DNA from: FEB-10 sp963710645
GTDB lineage: Bacteria; Acidobacteriota; Thermoanaerobaculia; Thermoanaerobaculales; Sulfomarinibacteraceae
Direction of reading: 5' to 3'
Assembly (NCBI GenBank): GCA_963710645.1
Contig: CAVQBD010000009.1
Span: 1,240,001-1,304,000, forward strand
DNA: 64,000 nt
Shown piece after piece: positions 1 to 6,845 of this stretch. Under the pieces are notes generated by a model. The model was not told where the DNA came from, ran no database searches, and worked only from the letters and a program-made list of their open reading frames with translations. Each line of letters opens with the position of its first letter. Within the stretch, counting starts at the first letter, position 1. The position numbers and the translations under genes are program-made.

Positions 1-2
1 TG

Positions 3-728
3 GTGTCCGATCAGCCATCCATTGCCCTCCAGGTCGCTGTAGGCGACGAACAGGCGCTCCGGCTGTCCGACGGCGATGCCACCGTGGTTTTCGGCCTCGG
101 CCCCGCCACGGGCCGTTCCACCGACGGGGGACGGCTCCTCGAAGTGGCCCGTGCGCTCGGCCTCCGGGCAACACGGTGGGCCCGCCAGATGCACGGATCG
201 ACGGTGGTTCGAGTGGCCTCTCCGCTCACCGAACCCGAGGCCTGCGTCGGCGTTGCCGACGGTCTCCTGACATCGGAACCGGGTGTGGGACTGGCGGTGT
301 GGACCGCTGACTGCGTCCCCGTGATCCTGGTCGCCCCGGGGGCGGTGGCCGCGGTCCACGCCGGGTGGCGGGGCTGTGCCGATGGCATTGCCGCCGTCGC
401 CGTGGCTCGGCTGACGGCGCTCGACGCCACACCACCGGAGAGGCTCTCTGCCTATCTGGGACCGGCCATCTCCGCCCGCCACTACGAGGTGGGCCCCGAG
501 GTCGTGGCAACCCTTGCCGCCACCGGGGTCGACCCCACGTTCTGGCTCAACGATGACAGGGTGGATCTCAGGAGCTTTCTGACCGCCCAACTCGCCAACA
601 TCGGAGTCAGCAGGATCCATCGGGTCGGGCCGTGCACCTTTCACAGCCCCGAGCTCGCCTCCTACCGCCGTGACGGCGAGGAGGCCGGTCGGCAGTGGTC
701 TCTTGCCTACCGCACACCCACACAGTGA
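3..728 (+). CDS. pgeF: Laccase-domain purine nucleoside phosphorylase / peptidoglycan editing factor (PgeF/YfiH family)
   Basis: A 241-residue cytoplasmic protein of the multicopper-oxidase-fold-like YfiH family, whose members phosphorolyse or deaminate purine nucleosides and, in E. coli, prevent misincorporation into peptidoglycan precursors. The metal-site residues of the family are visible: QMHGS with His64, TADCVP with Cys104, HAGWRG with His119, and a C-terminal GPCTF..SYRRDG block around residue 210. A GTG start is used two bases into the window, so a slightly earlier start cannot be excluded, but the length is normal for the family. The stop codon at 726-728 lies inside the first unit of a tandem heptamer array. 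Confidence 0.9.
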   Translation: MSDQPSIALQVAVGDEQALRLSDGDATVVFGLGPATGRSTDGGRLLEVARALGLRATRWARQMHGSTVVRVASPLTEPEACVGVADGLLTSEPGVGLAVWTADCVPVILVAPGAVAAVHAGWRGCADGIAAVAVARLTALDATPPERLSAYLGPAISARHYEVGPEVVATLAATGVDPTFWLNDDRVDLRSFLTAQLANIGVSRIHRVGPCTFHSPELASYRRDGEEAGRQWSLAYRTPTQ

Positions 729-831
729 ACAGTAATCAGTGAATAGTGAATAGTTGATGTTCGTAGTGGCGTTGGGGCGCAGTATTCGCGCCACCATCCA
801 CCAGCTATTCACTATTGACTATTCACTTGTC
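724..831. repeat. Mirrored heptamer arrays between pgeF and rlmN
   Basis: Five forward units (AGTGAAC, AGTAATC, AGTGAAT twice, AGTTGAT) at 724-758 face reverse-complement units (GCTATTC, ACTATTG, ACTATTC) at 804-824. Between them is a small GGCGC/GCGCC hairpin near 776-792. The two converging genes both end inside the arrays: the pgeF stop is in unit one and the last residues of rlmN (QVNSQ) are read from the reverse array. Confidence 0.85.
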
Positions 832-1837
832 CCTTGAGTTGGCCGCAGGCTCCGGCCACGTCGAGGCCTCTCGACCAACGAACGGTCGCCGTCAGTCCGC
901 GCTCGGACAAGGCCGCAGCGAACCGGTTGATCGCATCGTCTGCGGGCCGGTGCAGCCCCGGCAGGTGCTGCGGGTCCTCGTTGAATGGGATGACGTTGAC
1001 CTTGCTCGGGATCCCGTGCAGCAGCCGGGAAATCAGCGCGGGATCACTCTCCTGATCGTTGAAATCTCGGATCAGCACGTACTCGAAGGTGACCCGGCGA
1101 CCACGCTCGAGGGGAAAGCCCCGCACCTCGGCCATCAGGTCGTCCAGCGGGTAGCGGGCGGTGATCGGCATGATCTCGTTTCGCCTCTTCTGGTCAGGTG
1201 CGTTCAACGAAATCGCCAGTTTGGGCCGACGGGGTCGTCGGGCGAGCCATTGGATGCCCGGAAGGATGCCGGCGGTGGACACCGTGATGCGTTTCGGGCT
1301 CACGCGCTCGTACAGCACATTCAGCGCGGCGCCGAGGTGGCGGGTGTTCAACAACGGCTCACCCATCCCCATGAACACGATATTCACCCGTTGCACGTCA
1401 TCGGCAGCGGACCGCAGCATGGTCCGATACTGGCCGACGATCTCTTCGGGTCTCAGGTTGCGCCCCGCCCCGAGCGCGCCGGTGACGCAGAACCGGCAAC
1501 CGACCGCGCAGCCGGCCTGAGTTGACAAACAGAGGGTCAGCTTGCGGTCCTCGGGCATGGCGACGCCCTCCACCGTCACGCCGTCTGTGAGACGGAAGAG
1601 GAACTTCCGGGACCCGTCAGCGCTGACCCGCATCTCCACCACCTCGGGGTCTTCGATGACAAATACCTCCCCGAGACGCCGCCGGAGATCCGCCGGCAGG
1701 TTGGTCATTTCATCGAAGCTGGTGGCGTGACGCTGGAGGATCCAATGCGCCACCTGCCGGCTCCGGAAGGAGCGATCGGTGTGGGGCGCCACCAGACTCT
1801 CGATCTCCTCGGCCGGTCTACCAATCAGGTTGGTCAT
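812..1837 (-). CDS. rlmN: 23S rRNA (adenine2503-C2)/tRNA methyltransferase, radical SAM
   Basis: Dual-specificity methyltransferase that places a methyl group on C2 of A2503 of 23S rRNA and A37 of some tRNAs. The 4Fe-4S cluster motif CAVGCRFC is at residues 110-117, followed by the GAGRNL block, and the resolving cysteine is in the C-terminal GLDVAGACGQL. The start chosen (ATG at 1837, MTNLIGRP) gives 341 residues, usual for the family, and overlaps the end of the upstream gene by 20 bases; a start further upstream would bury that gene. The C-terminal tail QVNSQ is encoded by a tandem heptamer array, so the tail is probably an acquired extension. Confidence 0.95.
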   Translation of the reverse strand: MTNLIGRPAEEIESLVAPHTDRSFRSRQVAHWILQRHATSFDEMTNLPADLRRRLGEVFVIEDPEVVEMRVSADGSRKFLFRLTDGVTVEGVAMPEDRKLTLCLSTQAGCAVGCRFCVTGALGAGRNLRPEEIVGQYRTMLRSAADDVQRVNIVFMGMGEPLLNTRHLGAALNVLYERVSPKRITVSTAGILPGIQWLARRPRRPKLAISLNAPDQKRRNEIMPITARYPLDDLMAEVRGFPLERGRRVTFEYVLIRDFNDQESDPALISRLLHGIPSKVNVIPFNEDPQHLPGLHRPADDAINRFAAALSERGLTATVRWSRGLDVAGACGQLKGQVNSQ

Positions 1838-2171
1838 CGGCCTCCTGCCGCGGCCGGCTCTTCCGCGAGCGGTGGCGGGTGGGCGAAATCCCCAAAGTGG
1901 CGAGGAATCTGGCGTCTTGGGCATCCAGGCGGTAATTTGTGTCGGCGGCCCTCGGGTCGACGTGAATGTGAACGGTGCCCTCCTGGGATGAGAGCATTCC
2001 GTCCTCCGAGCACACCAGAGAGGCCTCGAGCAACATCACCGCTTGCCAACCGTTGTCATGCAACTCCTCGAGGCAGTCGCGAACCTCATCAGACTGCACC
2101 ACCGATCCATGGACGGCCTGGCCCAACCGCTTGAGCAGTTGCTGCAGCCGCTGTGTCCTCGACTCCTCCAT
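1818..2171 (-). CDS. Conserved hypothetical protein, 117 aa, upstream of rlmN
   Basis: I do not recognise this protein. It is small and soluble-looking, with an N-terminal helical, Leu/Arg-rich half (EESRTQRLQQLLKRL) and a central stretch containing a possible beta-rich segment (VHIHVDPRA). The start is supported by a GGAGGTGGC ribosome-binding site directly before ATG at 2171, and a TTAATAT box lies about 45 bases further upstream. It overlaps the start of rlmN by 20 bases, so both are probably one transcript. No catalytic motif or membrane segment is visible. The reading frame is supported mainly by context and the ribosome-binding site. Confidence 0.6.
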   Translation of the reverse strand: MEESRTQRLQQLLKRLGQAVHGSVVQSDEVRDCLEELHDNGWQAVMLLEASLVCSEDGMLSSQEGTVHIHVDPRAADTNYRLDAQDARFLATLGISPTRHRSRKSRPRQEADDQPDW

Positions 2172-2326
2172 GCCACCTCCACACCGGTCAACCCCGCCCC
2201 GTGACGGGTTCTTCCCATATTAACCCGCATCTCCACAGGGTGTTCACCGGGGACGGCCGGTCGCTCGCCACCGGTGATGCAGCGCACCAATTGCCGCGGA
2301 GTGTCGGCTGTAGTAGCGTTCCCACC

Positions 2327-3262
2327 GTGACACCACAACCCTTGCCGGGTCCTGATTCATCCCGTTGGGTCCATCGCAAGCGGTTGGCTGGGGACGCCTC
2401 GAGCCGCCGCTACACAAGGCTGTGGGGAGAGGACGACACCACCGCCATATTGGCCGAGTATCCAGCCGACGTTCGTCCCGCCCTGTGCCGGGACCTGGAA
2501 GTCCTGCAGTGGTTGGCCTCCGCAGGACTCAGGGTTCCCTCGGTCATGGGTCACAACCTGGAATCGGGATGGCTGATCCTCGAGGACTTAGGCTCCGAAG
2601 ACGGAGAGGGCCGACTGCGACGAACGGCCGATCCTGAGCGCGGCCTTCTCGTGCGCGCGGCTCTCGAGCCGCTGTCGGTGTTGGCCTCAATGGAGGTCGG
2701 CACCCTGCCGCCCTGGAACCCGGCTCTGGACGAATCCAGAATGCGGTGGGAACTGGCCGGCTTCGAGCTCTGGTACCTGGGCCACCACTTGGCGCGCCGA
2801 CCATCGGCGAGACTCGACACGTGGCTTGACGAACTGGCCGCTGAGGTGGCGGCCCACCCCATCCGAATCTGCCACCGTGATTACCACCTCAACAACCTCT
2901 TCTTTCTGCCGTCCGGCGACGTGGCCATGATCGACGTGCAGGACGTGCTGGTGGGACCGGACACCTATGACGCGGTCTCTCTTCTCGAGGAACGGGCGAT
3001 GGGTGAGTTGGTGCCGGCTGAGGAGAGGCGACAGCTGCGGCGGGTGTGGGCCATGACCTCCGGCGCAACCGCGGGTTGGGAGGAGCGTTGGTCGCCGGTG
3101 CGGGTGCAACGGGCGCTCAAGGTGCTCGGGACCTTTGCACGACTCGACGCCTGCGGACGCCGCGGCTACCGGCCCTGGATGCGGGCACTCACAACCGATT
3201 TGGCGACCGAAGCCGATCAGCTCCAGCTTCCCGGAGAGTTGGTCGATCTTCTGCTAGACTAG
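2327..3262 (+). CDS. Aminoglycoside-phosphotransferase-fold kinase, AmgK-like (cell-wall sugar kinase)
   Basis: A 311-residue kinase of the APH superfamily. The catalytic loop HRDYHLNN and the metal-binding IDVQD replace the HxDxxxxN and DFG motifs of the family, the same spelling as in AmgK-type kinases that phosphorylate N-acetylmuramate or N-acetylglucosamine at the anomeric position during peptidoglycan recycling. The N-terminal lysine-bearing strand region follows DASSRRYTRL. A GTG start at 2327 (VTPQPLPG) removes an implausible Pro/His-rich extension. MurU, the usual partner, is not in the window; tatA follows 18 bases downstream. Substrate assignment is inference; the kinase fold is clear. 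Confidence 0.75.
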   Translation: MTPQPLPGPDSSRWVHRKRLAGDASSRRYTRLWGEDDTTAILAEYPADVRPALCRDLEVLQWLASAGLRVPSVMGHNLESGWLILEDLGSEDGEGRLRRTADPERGLLVRAALEPLSVLASMEVGTLPPWNPALDESRMRWELAGFELWYLGHHLARRPSARLDTWLDELAAEVAAHPIRICHRDYHLNNLFFLPSGDVAMIDVQDVLVGPDTYDAVSLLEERAMGELVPAEERRQLRRVWAMTSGATAGWEERWSPVRVQRALKVLGTFARLDACGRRGYRPWMRALTTDLATEADQLQLPGELVDLLLD

Positions 3263-3280
3263 GGCGTCAGGGAGGTCACG

Positions 3281-3475
3281 ATGTTAGGTCCAATCGGGGT
3301 CACCGAGCTCGTCATCATCTTGGTCATCATCGTGATCTTGTTCGGGGTCAACAAGCTGCCGAAGCTGGGCAAGGGTCTCGGCGAGGGCATCCGCAACTTC
3401 AAGGACTCCGTCCGCACGGGCGAGGGCGACGACGACACCGACAAACCCGCCGATGAGCCAACCGAGCCCAAGTAG
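3281..3475 (+). CDS. tatA: Sec-independent (Tat) translocase subunit TatA/TatE
   Basis: A 64-residue single-pass inner-membrane protein that polymerises with TatC to pass folded proteins across the membrane. The organisation is typical: short periplasmic N-terminus, one hydrophobic helix (ELVIILVIIVILFG), the FG hinge, then an amphipathic helix KLPKLGKGLGEGIRNFK and an acidic, disordered tail rich in Asp and Pro. A GGAGG ribosome-binding site lies 7-11 bases before ATG. tatB and tatC are not in the window. At least one Tat substrate (the DUF362 protein at 5850) is encoded nearby. Confidence 0.93.
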   Translation: MLGPIGVTELVIILVIIVILFGVNKLPKLGKGLGEGIRNFKDSVRTGEGDDDTDKPADEPTEPK

Positions 3476-3988
3476 TCCTGGGGTTGATCCCCTGGTCCCG
3501 CGGCGCTGATTTGCCCCCCGTCCCGTTCCCGAGCCCGTGCGTTCGGTTCGATCACTCGACTCTGACGCGCCCCCCCCCACCGCGCTCCCCGAGGTTACTC
3601 GTGCCACCCCCTCGCCCATGTCGGTGCCAGGCACCGCCTCAGATGTGTCGACCTGGTGCTGCGTTTCGATTTCGACGGTGCCTGGCACCGGGTGAGCGCG
3701 TTCGCGTCGATCCACTGATTTCGACGCGCCCATCTCCCGAACGTCCTCCCCGCGGTTGCCACCCCTGACACTTTCGGGCCTCGCAGACCCTCAATGCCTC
3801 ATCACACAGATCCCGAAAGTGTCAGAAATGGCACGCCCGCCCATCGCGCTCTCACGCTCGGGGCGGGCGGGTAGGGATTTTCAACTTTTGACTTCAGACT
3901 CTTCCGGATGGCAGGCCCTCCAGTGTCCCGACACCGGGAAGATAAGCGTGCCACCTGCGGTTGATCTCCTCGACGACTTGGAGGAACC
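3476..3988. repeat. Compound intergenic repeat: paired palindromes plus hairpin cassette plus heptamers (copy 1)
   Basis: This 512-base gap has no gene. It holds a degenerate cassette flank at about 3560-3606 (CCGCGCTCCCCGAGGTTACTCGTGCC), a pair of palindromes GGTGCCAGGCACCG at 3623-3636 and CGGTGCCTGGCACCG at 3676-3690, then a full hairpin cassette: constant flank 3722-3761, stem arm CTGACACTTTCGGG at 3765-3778, loop, partner arm CCCGAAAGTGTCAG at 3812-3825, and constant flank GGCACGCCCGCCCATCGCGC at 3831-3850. It closes with three heptamers (TCAACTT, TTGACTT, CAGACTC) at 3881-3901. All three components recur elsewhere in the window. Confidence 0.85.
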
Positions 3989-4285
3989 ATGACCACTTCG
4001 GCCCGAGCACGGCTGATCGACCAACGCCTGCGCGAGCACCTGGACGCGATCCACGTCGAGGTGATCGACGACAGCGCGTTGCACGCCGGCCATCTTGGTG
4101 CCGAAGGGGGTGGCGGGCATTTTCGGGTGGTGGTGGTTTCACCGCGATTCGAGGGTGCCGGCCGCGTCGCGGCCCAACGCATGGTCTATGCCGCCCTTGG
4201 TGACCTTCTGGAGCACGAGATCCACGCGGTTCAGATGAAAACCTTCACGCCCGGGGAATGGATGGAGCAAGGGAGTAGGGAGTAG
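3989..4285 (+). CDS. bolA: BolA family protein
   Basis: A 98-residue class II KH-like protein. BolA proteins pair with monothiol glutaredoxins to bind 2Fe-2S clusters and are linked to iron-sulfur trafficking and stress morphology. The family pattern is present in order: VEVIDDSALHAGH (residues 23-35), GGGGHFRVVVVSPRFEG, the invariant-type AQRMVYAAL helix and the C-terminal HAVQMKTFTPGEW. The Cys or His cluster ligand of the variable loop is represented by His33/His45 candidates. The last residues EQGSRE and the stop TAG at 4283-4285 are read from a tandem heptamer (GGAGTAG) array, so the tail is repeat-derived. Confidence 0.9.
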   Translation: MTTSARARLIDQRLREHLDAIHVEVIDDSALHAGHLGAEGGGGHFRVVVVSPRFEGAGRVAAQRMVYAALGDLLEHEIHAVQMKTFTPGEWMEQGSRE

Positions 4286-4310
4286 GCAGTAGAGAGCTGC
4301 CAGCAGGGGA
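4265..4310. repeat. Heptamer array (GGAGTAG) at the bolA stop codon
   Basis: Units GAGCAAG, GGAGTAG, GGAGTAG, GCAGTAG, then a reverse-sense AGAGCTGCCAGCAGG. The bolA stop codon lies in the third unit. Confidence 0.8.
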
Positions 4311-4363
4311 CGAATACCAACCACCTCAAGACCTCAGGGCCATCGTCACAAATAAACAACATA

Positions 4364-4392
4364 TTGGCATTCTGACAACTACTTGTCATAAT
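4364..4392 (+). promoter_or_regulatory. Leaderless sigma70-type promoter with MarR operator
   Basis: A -35 box TTGGCA (4364-4369), a 17-base spacer and a -10 box CATAAT (4387-4392) place the transcription start at or next to the ATG at 4399. An inverted repeat TGACAA-N4-TTGTCA (4373-4388) fills the spacer and touches the -10 box, exactly where a bound MarR dimer would block RNA polymerase. There is no ribosome-binding site between the -10 box and ATG. Confidence 0.7.
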
Positions 4393-4398
4393 TGTTCC

Positions 4399-4860
4399 AT
4401 GGCCCACTCCCTTGCAGGACTGCGTTTCACCGAGTTGATCCTCCAGTTGATGGGAATCCACGGCGACCTTGTGACCGCAGTGGACCTCCTCGTGGCTGAC
4501 CTCGGCCTCTCCGGCGCACGTTGGCAGGTTTTGAGCCGGCTCCGGGATGGGCCGTCCACAGTGTCTCGGGTGGCCCGCCGTATGGGTCTGAGTCGTCAAG
4601 GAGTCCAACGCTCAGTTCACCGTCTGGTGGCCGACGGCTTGCTCGAGATCCGGCCCAATCCCGACCACAAGGGCTCACCCCTTCTCCGCGTCACGCCCCA
4701 CGGCGACCGCGTGCTCACCGAGGCCCGGCATCGACAGGAGGGCTGGGCCGATGGGCTCGGCCGGGACCTCGACGCCGTCGACGTGGCGGCCGCCTGTCGA
4801 GTACTCGCCATCCTGAACCACCGGCTGTCCTCAACGAAGGCAATCAAACACCGGAGCTGA
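4399..4860 (+). CDS. MarR family transcriptional regulator
   Basis: A 153-residue winged-helix repressor. The recognition-helix region (STVSRVARRMGLSRQGVQRSVHRLVADGLL) and the wing (IRPNPDHKGSPLLRVTPHG) are in the expected places between N- and C-terminal dimerisation helices. The gene starts at ATG 4399 without a ribosome-binding site and is preceded by a promoter whose spacer is a TGACAA/TTGTCA inverted repeat, so autoregulation is likely. The next gene downstream, an exported lipoprotein, begins 39 bases after the stop and may have its own start signal (TACACT at 4886-4891). The ligand cannot be told from the sequence. Confidence 0.9.
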   Translation: MAHSLAGLRFTELILQLMGIHGDLVTAVDLLVADLGLSGARWQVLSRLRDGPSTVSRVARRMGLSRQGVQRSVHRLVADGLLEIRPNPDHKGSPLLRVTPHGDRVLTEARHRQEGWADGLGRDLDAVDVAAACRVLAILNHRLSSTKAIKHRS

Positions 4861-4899
4861 CATCCCCTCTGGTTGGGGACCGCGGTACACTCCTGACCG

Positions 4900-5826
4900 A
4901 TGGTTCACCGGTCCCAACTCCATCTGCTCGGGGTTGTACTGCTGATTGTGGTGGTTTGGAGCTGCAACCGCTCGGAGCAACCCACCGCCCATCTGCCGGA
5001 CCCACCGGAAGGATGGACCACAGGGCCCTCCTCGGAGTTCGTGGGCGACGAACTCTTCGGATGGATCAACGGTGGCGCGGAGATCTACCACGAGTATGGG
5101 TTTGATTCGGTGACGGTGCAGGACTTCGAACGCGGTACGGAGAGGTATTCGGTCGAGGTCTATACCATGGCGGATGACGCATACGGAATCTACTCCTGGG
5201 CGCGATCGGCCACCGGCGAACCGGTGGACCTGGGCGCCGGCGGCACCCTGGCCGACTATTACCTCCATTTCTGGAGCGGACCCCATCTCGTCGTCGTAAC
5301 CGCCCAGAACCCTGGTCCGGACCCCCGATCGGCGGTGCTCGATCTCGGCCGGCGGATCGGTGCCCAATATCCGAGGAACGGATCGACCCCGAAGCTGGTG
5401 AAACTGATCCCAGCCGACCACTGCCCTCAGGAGTCGGCAACCTACTTTGTCGGCCCCATCGCCTTGAACAACGTGGTGCCGCGGCTGGCACCCTACTTTT
5501 CGGGTTTCGACGATGGCGTGGCGGCGACCTGTCCGGTTTCCGGCGGGGAGACCGAGCGGATCGTGTTTCTTCGTTGGACCGATCCGTCACGGGCTGCGAA
5601 GGCCATCGAGGAGGCGGCGCGGCGACTCAAAACCGCCGAGGGAACTCGTTTCGAGGTTATCGACGACACCCCCGCTGATGGTGAACGACTCGAGTTCATC
5701 GACAACGAGACCTTCACTGTGATCTTCGACACCGGGGTGGTGGCGGCCGGGTGGCGCGCGGACCACATCCTTCGCGTCACGGTGGCCGACGGTCACCGGC
5801 CAAAGCTGGATCAGCTGCCATTCTAG
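4900..5826 (+). CDS. Putative lipoprotein, DUF6599-like
   Basis: A 308-residue exported protein. A short positively charged start, a hydrophobic core (LGVVLLIVVVW) and Cys22 in VWSCN form a lipoprotein-type signal, although the lipobox is unusual (VVWSC in place of L-x-x-C). The mature part contains the GWINGGAEIYHEYGFDSV block and two similar alpha/beta halves, which I associate with the DUF6599 family; no enzymatic residues are recognisable. It stands 23 bases before a Tat-exported DUF362 protein, so the pair is probably one transcript. A TACACT box 8 bases before ATG and no ribosome-binding site suggest a leaderless start. Confidence 0.65.
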   Translation: MVHRSQLHLLGVVLLIVVVWSCNRSEQPTAHLPDPPEGWTTGPSSEFVGDELFGWINGGAEIYHEYGFDSVTVQDFERGTERYSVEVYTMADDAYGIYSWARSATGEPVDLGAGGTLADYYLHFWSGPHLVVVTAQNPGPDPRSAVLDLGRRIGAQYPRNGSTPKLVKLIPADHCPQESATYFVGPIALNNVVPRLAPYFSGFDDGVAATCPVSGGETERIVFLRWTDPSRAAKAIEEAARRLKTAEGTRFEVIDDTPADGERLEFIDNETFTVIFDTGVVAAGWRADHILRVTVADGHRPKLDQLPF

Positions 5827-5849
5827 TGTGAACCGTCAAGGAGGCCGTC

Positions 5850-6818
5850 ATGAATAAGCGAGACCGCAATCGAGAATCGAGCCCGATCGAGAGTTCCAAT
5901 CCCACCCTGACCCGGCGGGACTTCGTGGTCGCCGGCACCGCGGCTGGCGTGGCGGCGGCCACCGGTCTCGGATTCGGGACCGGCCACGCCACCACGGCAC
6001 CCGACCTGGCCGTGGCCCACGGACCCGACGTCGCGCGCAACGTCGTCTCGGTGATCGAAGCCATGGGTGGAATCGGCTCCTTTGTCCGCAAGGGCCAGGT
6101 GGTCAACATCCTGCCCAACGCCCAGGGAACCCACCCCGGCACCTCCACCGATCCCACCCTGGTCCGAACGGTGGTGGAGCTGTGCAAGAAGGCCGGCGCC
6201 AGCGACGTGCGGTGGCTCACCTGGATCTCGGGCAAGTATTGGGAACGAAGTAAGATCGCGAGCCTGTCAGAGGACAGCGGCGCCACGATGGTGAAGATCG
6301 ACTCCGAGGATCCGGCCCAGTGGAGAACCGTCGAGGTGCCCGCGGCCGTTGCGCTGCCCAAGGTTAGGGTATTCAAGGCACTGTGGGACTGCGATGTGTT
6401 CATCTCCATGCCCATCTTCAAGGACCACATCGGTTCTCGATTCACCGGTTCGTTGAAGAACTACATGGGCGCGTCCCACCCAACCGACAACCGTGATTTC
6501 CACCCCACCTTCGAGGGTGAGGATCTGGTCCACATGGAGCAGTGCATCGCCGACCTCAACACGGTGGTGCGCGCGCCCGATCTGATCGTTGCCGACGCCA
6601 TGACAATCCTCACCAGCAAGGGACCGTTCGGCCCGGGCGACATCGCATCCCCGCACCAAGTTGTGGCGGGCACCGATCGCGTCGCTGTCGACGCCTACGG
6701 CGCGACCCTCCTCGGGTTGGAGGGATCTGAGGTCACCATGATCCGAAGAGCTGCGGACCACGGTCTCGGCCGGATCGATCTCGGTGAATTGGAGATTCGG
6801 CGGATCGCGAACGCCTGA
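5850..6818 (+). CDS. DUF362 domain protein with Tat signal
   Basis: A 322-residue protein with a twin-arginine signal (TRRDFVVAG at about residue 21, then an Ala/Gly-rich hydrophobic stretch ending near GHATTA). The mature region has the DUF362 pattern: a conserved lysine/asparagine block IFKDHIGSRFTGSLKNYMGA and a later GTDRVAVDAYGATLLGL. Members are often linked to iron-sulfur proteins, but this one lacks the CxxCxxC ferredoxin motif, so any redox role is unproven. A TCAAGGAGG ribosome-binding site precedes the ATG. It follows the DUF6599-like lipoprotein by 23 bases and depends on the Tat machinery, one subunit of which is encoded at 3281. Confidence 0.85.
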   Translation: MNKRDRNRESSPIESSNPTLTRRDFVVAGTAAGVAAATGLGFGTGHATTAPDLAVAHGPDVARNVVSVIEAMGGIGSFVRKGQVVNILPNAQGTHPGTSTDPTLVRTVVELCKKAGASDVRWLTWISGKYWERSKIASLSEDSGATMVKIDSEDPAQWRTVEVPAAVALPKVRVFKALWDCDVFISMPIFKDHIGSRFTGSLKNYMGASHPTDNRDFHPTFEGEDLVHMEQCIADLNTVVRAPDLIVADAMTILTSKGPFGPGDIASPHQVVAGTDRVAVDAYGATLLGLEGSEVTMIRRAADHGLGRIDLGELEIRRIANA

Positions 6819-6845
6819 CGGCGGAAGCCACCGCCCAGAACGATA

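Noticed and set aside
2153..2326. N-terminal extension of the AmgK-like kinase
   Set aside because: Overlaps the divergent small gene and reads as a His/Pro/Ser-rich, non-conserved stretch; GTG 2327 fits the fold.
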